This document shows positions 14,024-33,353 of a DNA stretch of 64,000 bases, piece after piece. The notes beneath the pieces are model-generated. The model made no database searches, was not told the origin of the DNA, and saw nothing but the letters and a program-made list of their open reading frames with translations. Within the stretch, counting starts at the first letter, position 1; the number at the start of each line of letters is the position of its first letter. The translations under genes were made by a program, and so were the position numbers. The DNA comes from Diploscapter coronatus (lineage: Eukaryota > Nematoda > Chromadorea > Rhabditida > Rhabditidae), in NCBI GenBank assembly GCA_964036155.1, contig OZ038422.1, positions 79,135,201 through 79,199,200 of the forward strand. Reading direction: 5' to 3'.

Positions 14024-15404
14024 ATGAATCAACCACCTGCTGAAAACCCCGTTCGAATTGTCCGAAAATGGAATGCCTATGAGCGGCTGGCTTTATATGG
14101 ACTTTGCGGATTCGCTGCAGAGGTAAAAAGCGTTTTCATTCTTGATGCTTTACCATTAGTTGAGATTCGAATGATTTTGTCCGGAGAGTTTTGGAAAATC
14201 AGCTATCTTTCAGATATGTTTCACGGCAATTTTCGAGGTGGTAGTGATGGGAGGAAATCGAAAGTTGATAGGTGTTACGTCCGTCTACATTTTCTTCGTT
14301 TATGCTTTCTCAACAATGGTGCTGGAATGGATCTATCTGGCTACAAAAGTAACTTTTCTTTGTAACTCTTGAAATAAATTTTGTGACCTATCATGAGAAA
14401 GTCTATCTAAGATTTTATATGAATTTCTTGAAGCATATGCTTTACTTTGAAAAAGTTGTTTTGTGCAAAAGCTATAGACATTGCAGATTTTGTACTGTAA
14501 ATACAGAATACGAAACACAAGTCGTCAACAAATCTAAATTTAGTCTTATGTTTATTTTCTGAAGCCTACAAACTATAAATTTGTTCCATTTTCCACTTTC
14601 AGGAAATCCTCCCATTGTTGCCGCTGCGAGCCGTAATCTACGTGATCGTCTGCTACATTTTCGAGTTTTCTTCCGGATACGTCCTCAAGAAATTCGATCT
14701 CTGCCCCTGGGATTATGAGAGGTACATTCTTAGTACTGATAATTTTGCACTTATTTTTTTTTATGAAATTAACTCCGTTTTCTTATTAATTAATACCCCA
14801 ATATTTCTACCAATCTATGATACAGTTGAAACATATACAATTCAGTTTCTTCCATTTTCATATAATGGGCCTTATCACGTTCGAGTATTTACCGGTTTGG
14901 TACGTCGCCTCAATTCTGGGCGAATATATCGTCATACGGTCAGCGTTGAAGGTTCGTTTTTTAACAAATAAGAGCCCTTCATTTGATGCCGAAATCAAGT
15001 CAATTGGCTGATCGGGTGTACGGGCCATCTTTATCCGGATAAAACCGGATTTTACTATTTTAGGTATCTATTATATAAACCAAAAAATTGTCCAAAACTT
15101 TGAAAATTGCGTCAATTTTCATAACAACTATGTCATATAGATATAATTAGATAGCCGTTATTAATGATGACGAATCATACTCGATTTCGAAAAATCATAT
15201 TTATGAACCTTTTGAAGTTTGTGCACAAGTTTTTTTTAGATTTATATTGGTAACAGAAGCAGCCGTGGATCAATTATTTCGTTGAAATGCTCATTACTTG
15301 ATTTTCTGAAGCTTACCATGAAACGTCGTAGATTTTCTTATTTTCAGGCTGGGTGGATCATTGAATCTGGGCACGATATGAACGGCAATTTGAAGAAAGA
15401 CTGA
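14024..15404 (+). CDS. TMEM229 family membrane protein
   Basis: Exons 14024-14122, 14214-14348, 14603-14721, 14846-14951 and 15348-15404 join to 171 residues, close to the roughly 167 of vertebrate TMEM229B. Family signatures seen are VTSVYIFFVYAFS in the second helix, CPWDYE before the third loop, and MGLITFEYLPVW near residues 127-138. I count four hydrophobic segments (about 22-42, 50-75, 80-105, 125-150). The family (also called putative ABC-transporter type IV) has no established biochemical activity. The start is the first ATG in frame. No acceptor is visible immediately upstream, unlike the neighbouring genes. The PYROXD1 gene begins 714 bases downstream on the same strand. Confidence 0.85.
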
Positions 15405-16117
15405 TGTGATATCATTTTTTTTTTTAAATATAATTTTTGCTTCTAGGTAATTTTACATTTCTTTCGTAATAGGCTTACCAAATTTGTTAATATCTGTGAT
15501 ATACTTTCGTCTAGCACTCGGTCATGTTCATTAGCGAAGGCCCTTTGCATGCGAAACTTTTGCAGATTTCGGTGGGCGCGTCAGACGCCTATTACCGTAC
15601 TTTAATGTTAGACGACGCCCTTTTAGTCCTCCATTTCTGACACCCTGCCTTTTTCACGCGGTAAAAAACATTAATATAGCGGGAGATTTTCTTTTTTCAG
15701 AGGGGGGAAAGCGAGAAGAATGCCACGTCGTCTGGAATATTTTCTTCGCGATACACGTATTTTGGGAATAAAGAAGGCGTGGCTTGCGTTCGTTAATGAA
15801 TATGACTGATTGTGAGTGTCTAGGAGATCAGATTTTCATGCTTTATTGGTTTTTTTTCCTGATTTTTCTCAACGAGTGTCAAATAAGCTTCGATCTTGAT
15901 TTTTACATTTTAATAAATTTTATTATTTTTATTTTTTACGAAAATTTTCATATCTTGAGGTTTGAATGCCTTCAAATGTCGTAAATTTCGATTGATTTCC
16001 GAAAAAAAAAATCGAAAAAATGGGCGAGGCTATTGTAGAACTCTTTGATTGGCGCCACCTATTTTCTATTTTTATGGACTTTTTCTGGAATTTGTCTTTT
16101 ATTTTCCTACTTTTAGA
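15405..16117 (+). other. Intergenic region between TMEM229 and PYROXD1
   Basis: Holds the TMEM229 3'UTR and the presumed outron or promoter of the next gene. A GC-richer patch at about 15530-15800 includes short C/G-balanced stretches but no coding frame that I trust. Confidence 0.55.
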
Positions 16118-16118
16118 A
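16115..16118 (+). promoter_or_regulatory. Likely trans-splice acceptor directly before the PYROXD1 start
   Basis: The sequence CTACTTTTAG-A-ATG puts an acceptor one base before the start codon. This arrangement is typical of spliced-leader addition in nematodes and fixes the start codon. Confidence 0.6.
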
Positions 16119-19100
16119 TGCATTTGGTTGTGGTTGGTGGAGGCATCGCCGGCGTCAACTGCATGACACAACTTCTGGCTGGTGCGAGGTAAGGGAAATA
16201 TCAACAAATTGATTTCGTTTTCACAAAAATTTCAAATCTTCTGAAGAATTTTAATTAGAGCGACGTCGCGCTCTGGAGAAATAATTTGAAAATTAAAGCG
16301 TTTTCCTAGCCTAATTTTATTCAAGCACTCTGCCTCGTTAGGTCGTGACGTCACGCAAAAGTCAAAACGTCATTTTCTTTTTTATTTCGGCCATTTTTAA
16401 TTTTCAGAAGCCCCGACGACCGATTCACACTGGTTTCGGCGAGTCCGCACGTCAAAACGGTCACCAACTGGTTCAGAGTGAGTTGAAAGTGACCTTTTTG
16501 AAAATAGACTCTTGTTGCTATTTGAATCCTTTCCAAAATTTCATTTTTACTTTGAATCAAATTTGAAGCTTATTCTGATCCTTTTAAATTGATGATGACT
16601 TTCATTGCATGAAATATCTAGAACATCTTTGCAACGGTTAGCATGTTGGGACAATTTTTAAACTTATTTTACAAATTTCCTTTCCAGGTGGGTCAATTCA
16701 CAGAGTATTTTAACGTGACGGAGAGCAGCGCTCCTTTGTCGACAGATCCTCGATACACTTTTCTGCAAGCAAATGTCACTGGATTCGACAAGGATAAACA
16801 GGCAAAGATTCTTACTCTTTCAACTTTCTGTAAAGCGAATTAATTATTTTTCCAAGCACTTTCTGGCCCAAAGTTAGAGGCGAATTACGCGAATAACGCT
16901 GATGTTCAGTTTATAATCTTGACAGATTTTTTCCTCGAAATTTGATGATCTTTTTTCCAGATTGTGCAACTCGATAACGGCAATGAGATAAAGTACGATC
17001 GATTGTGCATCGCTACGGGCGCCAGACCGAAATGTAGATCTCTATAATAATCAATAGATTTTGAGAATTTTGATTTTCAGGCCCTTGGAAACATGAGAAA
17101 CTGGTCACACTTCGCGACACTGAAACGGCCCTGTCACTGCAGGAGAAATTGGCTGGGGCCAAACGAGTTGCACTCATCGGAAATGGAGGAATCGCCACCG
17201 AACTAATGTAGGTTTTAAAAAATATTTTTATACTTATAAATTTCCTCTATTAGTTTGTTGCGTGGTTTTTACCTGAAAATTAAAATTTCAATTTCGTAAA
17301 CAGCTGCTAAGCTAATGTAGGCTTCGAAGAAGTTAAAATAACGATTCAACTACCTTTCGTCTATTTAACGAACTTCAAAATTTGAAAACTTAAAATTTTA
17401 TTTATTGCTACAATTTTCCTAAACTCGTGTAAGTTTCACGTAAAATGTATAAATTGGAGATTTCTCCGTGATTAATTAAGTAAATAATCTTCTTGATTAT
17501 AGGGAAGCAGGCTTTTCGAAGAAATGAATGAATGTTTCAGATTCGAGTTGCGCGACGTGGAGGTGACGTGGATAATTCGCGACGAGTACATTTCCGCGAC
17601 ATTCTTTCAATCGGACGTCGTCGAGTTCTTCAACAAGCAGATCGAGCAGGGCAGAGTGGAAGGTGGGTTGGATCAGGTCTTTATGTCCTCGTAGACTGAA
17701 AGAATTGTCGTTTCTGAGATTCTTTTTTTCACTTTTACGAAAGTTTGAACCTTATTCGTAGAAATCGCAAATTGTTTTACAAAATTAAAGAAATATGTGT
17801 TGAGTTTGTGAAGGCTATTTCCTGATAGGTTTTAACGAAATATATATTTCAAAAGATTGATAAATTTAGCAATTTGAGTTTTCTGGAATATTGACATGGG
17901 GATTTTAAAACAAACAACTAAATTCAGGTCATAAAAACGCAGGCGTTTTGAAACGTGAAAAGTACCGAACGGACGAACGAATTGATGTCAATGTCGGGGA
18001 TGAACAACTCGCTTCGACTTCGACGGGACAGTCGACTGGGTGCGCACTGGGACCTGATTGGTGCACGGCGCTCACGCTCAAGGGCACGACGGTAGATTTT
18101 CGACAAATATCTGACACTCCTCATTCAAATGCAAATAGGCTTTTTTGTGGTGAACTTTCAAACAATTTTGAAGCATAGTTAATCAATTTTAGAATTTTTC
18201 CCTATCAAAAACTTTTCCAATTCCTTCATTCTTATTTATTAGAAAGATTTTGAAAGGCAACGTCATTCAATAAACAACTAATACAGTAATAAAGTTAGAT
18301 TTTTTTCTTAGGGCGGTCATAGAAACGTGAAGATCATTTCGGGTCGAGAAGTGGTCGGAGTTTCGGGAGACGAGGAATTGAAACTGCAATTGTCCGGGGG
18401 AGAGCAACTCGAATGCGACATCGCCATTGTGGCCATTGGCGTAGAACCGAATTCGCAACTGTGGAAGGGGGTCGGCATTTTTATTTTTAAACAAAAAAAT
18501 ATATATATATATATGAAGCATCAAAATGTCTGTATGTTTCATTTTGCTATTGTATCGGAGAAAAAATTCGATTGATTTTCAATCTGAAATGATTATTTTG
18601 CACAAAAAATAAAAATAAGTTGAGAATTCCATTTCAGTTGGACAAAAGCGATATTGACGAGGGGATTCTGGTGGACGAATCGATGCGGACCTCGAATGCG
18701 AACGTCTATGCCTGTGGGGATGTCTGCACCGTCAATTGGAAACAACAAAGCAGCATGTGGAAACAGGCTAGCCCTTTCAATTTATTTGGTGTTTAAATCG
18801 TGAGATGGACTAGTTGATGCTTTATTCTGTAACTTATGATATTCTTTTGAAACATATCGTTGAGCTTCCGAAGAAATGGCGAATCTTTATGGCATTTCGT
18901 CTGATTATGTTCCAAAACAGAACATTTACTTTCAAGAAGCGTGAAAAGTTGATAATGGTCGATATAAGTAGGGCTAAAAATTGAGAAATATGTTTCAAAA
19001 AGAGGATATTATAGCTATGAAATATCTGACCTCAATATTTTATACGAATATTGCTATTATGATTATTTTCTCGTTTTCCAGATGCGCCTGTGGACACAGG

Positions 19101-20126
19101 CCCGTCAAATGGGTGATTTGTGCGGGAGGTCGATGATTTCTGACGGTCAGGTCGAATTGGACATGTGCTTCGAGTTGTTCGCTCACGTCACTACATTCTT
19201 TGGATATAAGGTGGCAAATTTTAGATTACCCTTTATATTGTGAAAATAAATCCAGAATTAATCTTGAAGGTTCACTAAATTTCGCTCAGTTTGAATCTCA
19301 CTCAATGTTTACAAGAATTTCAATATTGCTTTGAGCGAGGCTTACAGTAAACCAATTCTGAAGGTGAATTTGTCAATCATGTTTTCATGAAATCAAGCGT
19401 ACAGAAAAATGACTTGTGATTTTTTACTGAAACTAGCATGAAATGAATCGTACATGAAGTTTCAAACATTCAACATAAAGTAAAACTTTAAATGAATTCA
19501 GGTGGTCTTCATCGGTGATTTCAAAGCTGAGAAACACAAGCGCGAAGAGTGGTACGTCGTGAACAGGTAGAAATTTATCGTCTTCATACAGATTTTGGAA
19601 ATAAATTTAAATTATTACTTACATTTTCGAAAGTATTTCGATTCATTACTAACGCAGTCTAATAACCTAAAATCCAAATAAATGCATCGATAGAATCACT
19701 TTGTTTGTGTTTCAACAGAGGATAAATAATATGAAACAGTAGGCGGAAGATTTGTCACGTAGTCCATGTTATTTGTACAAAGTTCAGAATAATCGATGAC
19801 GATCAATACGCTCGTTGCATCATGGTGAATCATCGAGTTGTGGGCGCAGTGCTCATCGGAGAGACGGAACTCGAGGAAACCATCGAGAATTTGGTGGGGT
19901 TTTCTTGAAATTATAAACTTTTTCAATCTCTAACTTTTTTATCTAAATTTTAAGTGAGTAATTTTTATGTTTTTATACGCTTCATCAAATGATCAACTGT
20001 GTTTTTAGAGGAAAAAAGACATTTCAATGATTTCTCTATTTGCAGATTCTGAACGAGACGAATCTGGAACGAATCGAAGAGAATTTCCTGGACCCGTCCA
20101 TCGACATCGAGGACTATTTCGACTGA
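16118..20126 (+). CDS. PYROXD1: PYROXD1, pyridine nucleotide-disulfide oxidoreductase domain protein
   Basis: FAD- and NAD(P)H-binding oxidoreductase. In mammals it protects the tRNA ligase RTCB from oxidation and supports pre-tRNA splicing. Exons: 16118-16188, 16408-16477, 16688-16801, 16961-17033, 17081-17207, 17541-17662, 17928-18091, 18312-18470, 18638-18766, 19082-19210, 19502-19566, 19788-19893, 20046-20126, giving 469 residues (human about 500). Seen in order: N-terminal FAD dinucleotide fold with VVVGGGIAG (residues 4-12), CIATGAR near 100, the second Rossmann motif [10 protein letters not shown] (139-148), a polar insertion with the family motif GPDW, YACGDV (324-329) which contacts FAD, and [11 protein letters not shown] after it. 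Like PYROXD1, the protein lacks a redox CxxxxC disulfide in the first domain. Two introns need GC donors. Confidence 0.92.
16802..16960 (+). other. GC-AG intron in PYROXD1
   Basis: Donor CAG|GCAAAG. The downstream in-frame GT (TCTGTAAAG) would shift the next exon into a stop, so the GC donor is required to join DKQ to IVQLDNG. Confidence 0.8.
18767..19081 (+). other. GC-AG intron in PYROXD1 with a weak donor
   Basis: Donor CAG|GCTAGC. The joined peptide [15 protein letters not shown] matches the continuous family motif, so the boundary is well fixed although the donor is poor beyond GC. Confidence 0.75.
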
Positions 20127-23100
20127 TTTCGCTGGAATCGAGAAATCGGGGAAAAGTTGGCAATTTTCGAAAATTATGAAAGAATAAAAATATCCAGAAA
20201 TTCGGTTTTCTGAAGTTTAGCATGCTATGTTTTTGCACTATCAGGAATGACTCGCCAATATTAGCTAGAAAATAAACGATTTTGTGAAAGCTATATTCTG
20301 TTGAAAGTGGAAATAATTGATTCGAAATCAAGAAAACATGCTTTGTTGCAGCGTTTGTAACGCTTAGTTCTCGTTTTAGTTCTCTTCCCCTTTTTCGCAC
20401 TGCGTAATAATAAAATAATCAAATCAGTTGTCGAGCTTTGTCTTATCAATTCATATCACTGACTCGGTCTTTCCCCTTGCAGGGACGTTTTCTCAGCCCA
20501 GACCCAGCATAAAATTGCTACTCTTTTCACACGGTCTGAGGATTTTTGCTGATTTTGCAGAAGAGAGATTTTTAATAAGTAAGTTTATCCTGATTTTTTC
20601 AAGTTTTATTAACTTTTAGTGGTGAATTTTGAAAAAAATGAGAATTTTTGCAGGCATTTTCTTGTTTGATTTGGAACGACACGACTTCCGGTGCTGCTGT
20701 TAATCCGAGTGACGAACTAAAGTTGGCGAGGACGAGCCGACGTCAAAATGCCAACTCCAATGCAGCTCAGGTACGTGGGTTTTTTTTTTTAATTTTTATT
20801 TTAAATTTTCGATTTATCTTTTTGAATATTTTTTAACATACCATGAAAGAGTTTGAGATTTATCCAACTTTCCCTCTATAAAAGTTTTAAAATATATTTG
20901 GGAATTTCTTGAATTTTCGGAAATGATAAATAATTCAACTGATAGGGTAGACTAAAGATCAGGCTCTAAATCGCTATTGATGTTGCATTTTATCAAAACC
21001 TCGAAACATATCCAACCCATTTCTGTTAAAAATCAATTTTTAAAGTGGCTTCGGCATTTTTCTTTTGAAATGCGTCGATTCGACGTACTGGAAGACGATT
21101 TTGCGCATAAAATGCAAGACATCATTTTTACGATCCAAAAAGCGTTACTTCTCACTCTGTAGGTGAGAGGCTCTTATCTATATTTTCGCCTTAATAATCA
21201 AAACTTTATCTCACACTAAAATTATTTTAATTGCATGAATCCGGGCTAGAGAAGGGTGCCTTTTGTACCTTGAATTTTGACCGAATGGAAAAGCCATTGA
21301 CAAAGATCAAAAAAGGAATTCCAAGGAAAATTGGATAGGTTTCATAATTGGTTTATAAAGATTCGAACTTGAACGACATAGTTTTATTTAAAACAATCGC
21401 GAATTTAGAATTTTGAGTGTCTCAAGAATTTCTGTACAAAACAAAATTCGACATGCATTTGGTTAGTCAGGAAAATCTGAGCCAAAATCTTTCTCAATAA
21501 TATGCCAATTTTTAAAATCTTTTTATCACCGATACAATTTTGAGAGTAACAAAACTTGAAAATATTTTCTACAATTTTGAATCGTTTGAGTTTGTAGCTC
21601 TATTCAATTGGTTGTTTTCTTCCATTTTTCAATGAGTTATTTTTCTTCTTTGGTACTCCAACTTTTACATCCACTTTTTCCAAATGAAAATAGCGTTGCT
21701 CAGGCAACTATCAGACTGGGGGAATACGCGAATTAGACGAAAGGAAAATAACTAGATTTTTGTGGATATAAGAAAACTAAAAAGGGAGAAATAACATTGG
21801 ATTCTATAGGGGATAAAAAGATAGAAGATCAGGAAAAATAGTCTTGAAAAAGCAGAGAATCAGAAATAGTAGTGGATTCTGCGGGATAAGACGTAGCCGG
21901 AATAATTCATTCCTTCACTCTCTGATAGCGTTTTTTCACGGACGAATTAGCTCACCGCCAGTCACAACCACTTTGCCCTTAGTTGGTTCGTTTCCATGTG
22001 TTTTAGTTTTTATAATTTCTCATTTTTGTTTTTGATCTTTATACTGGGAGAAACAATGTATGAAATCTCAAAAAATTTACTAACATGTTTTAAGGAGTAC
22101 ATTAATTCTCTCGAGAATATGAGTTCTGATCAAGTTTCTCAGGACTTATTGTAGAATTAAAAAAAAAAGAATTGAGGAAGAAACGAGTATGTTTTACAAA
22201 TGATTAAAAACTTAAAATACGCCTAATTTTATTCAGTTTTTTTCCTGTACTAGGTTTATAAAGGAAACTAAAATTTACAAAAATGAACCGGATATGTTTC
22301 AAAGAATTCATAAGTTCACTTTACTCCATGGCTTTTGTTAATTACGAATCTAACCCAAATTAATTCATATTTTGAAACTAGTTATTTTTATCAGTTTTAC
22401 TAGCTCACAGTTATTACTTTTGAGCTCACCTGCTTGAAAAGCCAAGGCTGACTTGAGGGAGTAAGTTATGTTCTATTTTATGAAAAAGGTTATCCTCTAT
22501 ATTTATCTCTAATCATGGTTAAAGCATGTAATTTGAAGACTGCCTGGCACATTCTTGAAATCTATTAGTTTGAGTATTCTATTCTTTAGCGGCTTATGCT
22601 TATCAGAACGGCTAGAACAGTGGCTAATTATCGTGCGCATTTTGCAATGCAAAGTATGACGCAAATTGGTGGGATTATTTTGGGCTAAAACTTTGTGAAT
22701 GATATAAGTTTTAGATAAAAAGATAGATTTCATAAACCCCAAAAATACTCCAAAACGATTTTAGAAATCATAAAACTGAGTTGATAGCTTATTTTAATTT
22801 TCCATTTTGAAGAGAAAATGACGTATGTTTTGTCGAGTTATTTTGGTTTAGAGCTCTAAAAGAGCGTGATTTTTATAGGTTTCACAAATGTCTCACAAAT
22901 TTGTATTGAAGCGAGTTTATCAGTTTCTCTGATTCTTCTTTATTATTCAAATCCAAATATCCTAGTTTTTATGATTTATAAATTTGCCAAATTTACAAAA
23001 TGACAGCAAATTTAGTTGAAACTTGTCATGGGCCACGTGAAAATTCCCATAGTAAAAAATATGCGAGAAACTACTAAAATTGTACTCCCAAATGCGCAGG

Positions 23101-24490
23101 AGGTTAGCTACGAAATTCAGTTTTAGGAAATTTCGGACCGGACTTTTGGAATTTACAATTTTTTATCAGAATCATTTTGAACATTAGCTGGAGATTCGAC
23201 TGTATTTTGCAGTCACTTTTCGATTTTATTCATTAAAATAACCTTTTCAATTTTAAAAGCTCTCTTGAATTTATTGAAATTAACACATTTTCTAGATTTC
23301 AAATCAAACTCTACAGCCTTTAAATAATTTTAAATATCATATTAAAGTTATTCGATCAGAAGGATTACTTAGGTCTTTCATGGATTTTCTCTTCGAACTT
23401 GTAATTGATTCAGCTAGAAAATATCCACATGCATCTGCTTGATAATCACTTCTCTTCTATTAAAGAAATATCTAGATCTAATCCTGGAAGGCGTAAATAA
23501 CTTTTGCTTCGATAAATACATAAGAAATTTCCTTGTTCAGCTCTTGATAGCCTTCATCTTCAAGGAATTTTTATCTGATTTTTAAAATATCTTTCTCTTT
23601 AAAAATTGGAATCTGATTTTTTTTTAAAAATAATGCTTCAAGAAACCAGAAAGTACTTTCGCTAAAATGATTCTTTGCTTTTAATATAATTTCGAAATTA
23701 ATTCAAACCTCAAATTTTATATTTTGAACCATTTATCTTCCAAATTACATAATTCTTACGAATTGGACAGAAAAGCGATATTAGGTCATTTAGGTTAATC
23801 CTTGAATTTTTTTTTTAAGTTTTGACGTACGGCGTTCTCTTGGAAAGTCTTGAGTCATTTTTATTTTGCAACGATACAATTTCTTTATTCACAGACAGAA
23901 TCGATACAAAGACAGCGCAGCCATTAATTTTCGGATATACCAGACGGTTTTGTTCGTCTATCTCTAGTCGCTGGATAGAGATTTCGTCGGGCTTCTTTGC
24001 AAGCCTAGCAAAAATTTCTATCTGCTCTATTTGTGGAGTAAGGCCTCTCATATTCCCCATAAATCCCTTCTATCATTTTATCACTAAACGCTTATAACTT
24101 GGTCTGTGATAACGTTGCATTTAACGCTATTAGCTAAAATCAGATCTATTAAATTCCATTCAAACTGAAAAAATCGAGAGGATATTTTGGATTTACCATC
24201 TGCATAAAAAGGGAATGTTCCATAATTTCGTCATACGCAAGTTTTCACAGGAAAACGAGTGGGACTTTTCAGATACCCTTTCTTAAATTTGTGCTATTAT
24301 CCTAAAAACCACTTTTTCACTTTAATTAGATTTTATATCATATCTTTGAAACTTACAAAAAATTGTTAACGGACTTTTTCTATTATCACTCTAAAGACTA
24401 AACGAAGCCATAAATTTTACGTTATGAATCACCTCAAAAACGTGCATAATATTGTATTTTCAGCAGAAACGTATAAAATAGTTGTTTTTC
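20127..24490 (+). other. 4.4-kb region between PYROXD1 and the KCNQ coding start
   Basis: Begins with the PYROXD1 3'UTR (AATAAA at about 20185). A GC-richer block at 20654-20770, bounded by TTGCAG and GTACGTGG, looks like an exon and is listed separately. The remainder is AT-rich with only short non-conserved frames. It may be outron, first intron or promoter of the channel gene. Confidence 0.6.
20654..20770 (+). CDS. Possible alternative 5' exon of the KCNQ gene
   Basis: Flanked by acceptor TTTTTGCAG and donor CAG|GTACGTGG, with higher GC than its surroundings. An ATG at 20748 gives MPTPMQL plus a split Arg codon that joins the exon at 24493 in frame. It could add a short N-terminus to the channel, or be 5'UTR. 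A strong acceptor one base before the ATG at 24494 suggests that at least one transcript starts there instead. Confidence 0.4.
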
Positions 24491-24493
24491 AGA

Positions 24494-24494
<1 letters not shown>
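24491..24494 (+). promoter_or_regulatory. Splice or trans-splice acceptor before the KCNQ start
   Basis: GTTTTTCAG-A-ATG has the same one-base spacing as PYROXD1, enolase and the large minus-strand gene. It supports translation from 24494. Confidence 0.5.
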
Positions 24495-31917
<7,423 letters not shown>

Positions 31918-33353
31918 TTTTTCTGCCCAGTTTATGGGATTTTCTTGAAAATGAAGATTTTTGAAATCGAAATGACAGGAATCGATTTTTCGGAAAATGC
32001 AAAGTTTGACTTGAAATTTTTCTGTTCACTTGATGATAACGGATCTGAATTTCAAAGCTTTATCATGTAGCATTTCACGAAAACATAGTCGAGCTATCAA
32101 AAGTTTGTTTTCTTCCAAGTTTTCAAAATCAACCAATTCAAATCTAACCTAAATTTAGGTTATTTGATCTCAAGATCCTAAAATTGAACGGAACTTATTT
32201 TTTCTGAAATTTCGCTCATATTAAGATTCAAACCAAGTGCAATTCCTATGACGGGTCTATTTTTATTATCTCAATTTATATGCAATTTTTAGCTTCTAAA
32301 ACAAGCTGAAATAGCTAGATATGAAATTTATTCTAACTTCCTTCTGAATATTGTAAAATTACCGTTTATCGTTAATTTTCACCATCTGTGATTGTTACTT
32401 TATCGATCTCGGTTTTGTTCATAATATGAACAATTTGTATTTTCAGAATTTTAATGAGTCTCATTCCAGAATAAATTTTTCAGAGAACTCAGTTTTTAAG
32501 CAACAATTTTTATTCATCATCAACCAGTTATAAAAGGAACCCATAATTTCTCGATACAAATCAGCTGAAACAAATAAAATCAATCTCTGAAAAGGACGCT
32601 ATACTCAGGTAAGAGTGGCCACAAAAATACACTTGAAAAACACCGAGAAAACATCAGAAATTTAGAACCGGAGAATTGGGCGAGTGAATAGAATAAAGCC
32701 ATTTTGGAAGTGATAATCTGAGTGGCAAATTTCTGAAAACTGACGATTTTTTCTAAAATAATTCAAAAATCTCATTAAATAGAATGAGTACACCAAAAGA
32801 ATAAATAAATTATCGATTCTTTTACCAGAAAGCCGAAAATCTCGGTAATTTACCATTTTAGGTGGCAAGAAATGAGAATCAATCATCAAAAAGCTGTCTT
32901 TACTATTAATTTAGATTTTGATACTATAAAAGGAAGAAGAGAAGTCCATATTTAATGATAAAAGCACGTTTGGGTGGTAAGTAAATAAGTAGAAAACGAT
33001 ATAGAAAAGGCTGTTCAAAGAAAAATAATCAACTGAAAACAGATAGGAAAAAAAGAAAATTGATCATTTTTTAACATAAGCCGAAAGAAGAGTGAGATTT
33101 GTAAAAAAAATTATCTTTCTATGGAAAGGCAATCCTAAAAAAAATTTAGAGAAAAAGATCATTTTTACAAGCCCGAAGAAAAAAAAAACAAAAACAAACA
33201 TTCAGATAGCGCGCAAAAGGTTTACCCAACGTTTGTTGGATGAGGGAATAGTGATTTCAAATGTTCAATTCGAAAGACAGGTCGATTGGGGATGGTTTTA
33301 GTGATGGGGTTGAGAATTATATACCTTGAATGAAATGATGGAATAGGAGCGGT
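31918..33353. other. Convergent intergenic region, KCNQ and large minus-strand gene
   Basis: Both genes end here, so it holds two 3'UTRs. It is AT-rich, with purine-rich stretches on the plus strand from 32900 to 33200. No exon recognised. Confidence 0.6.
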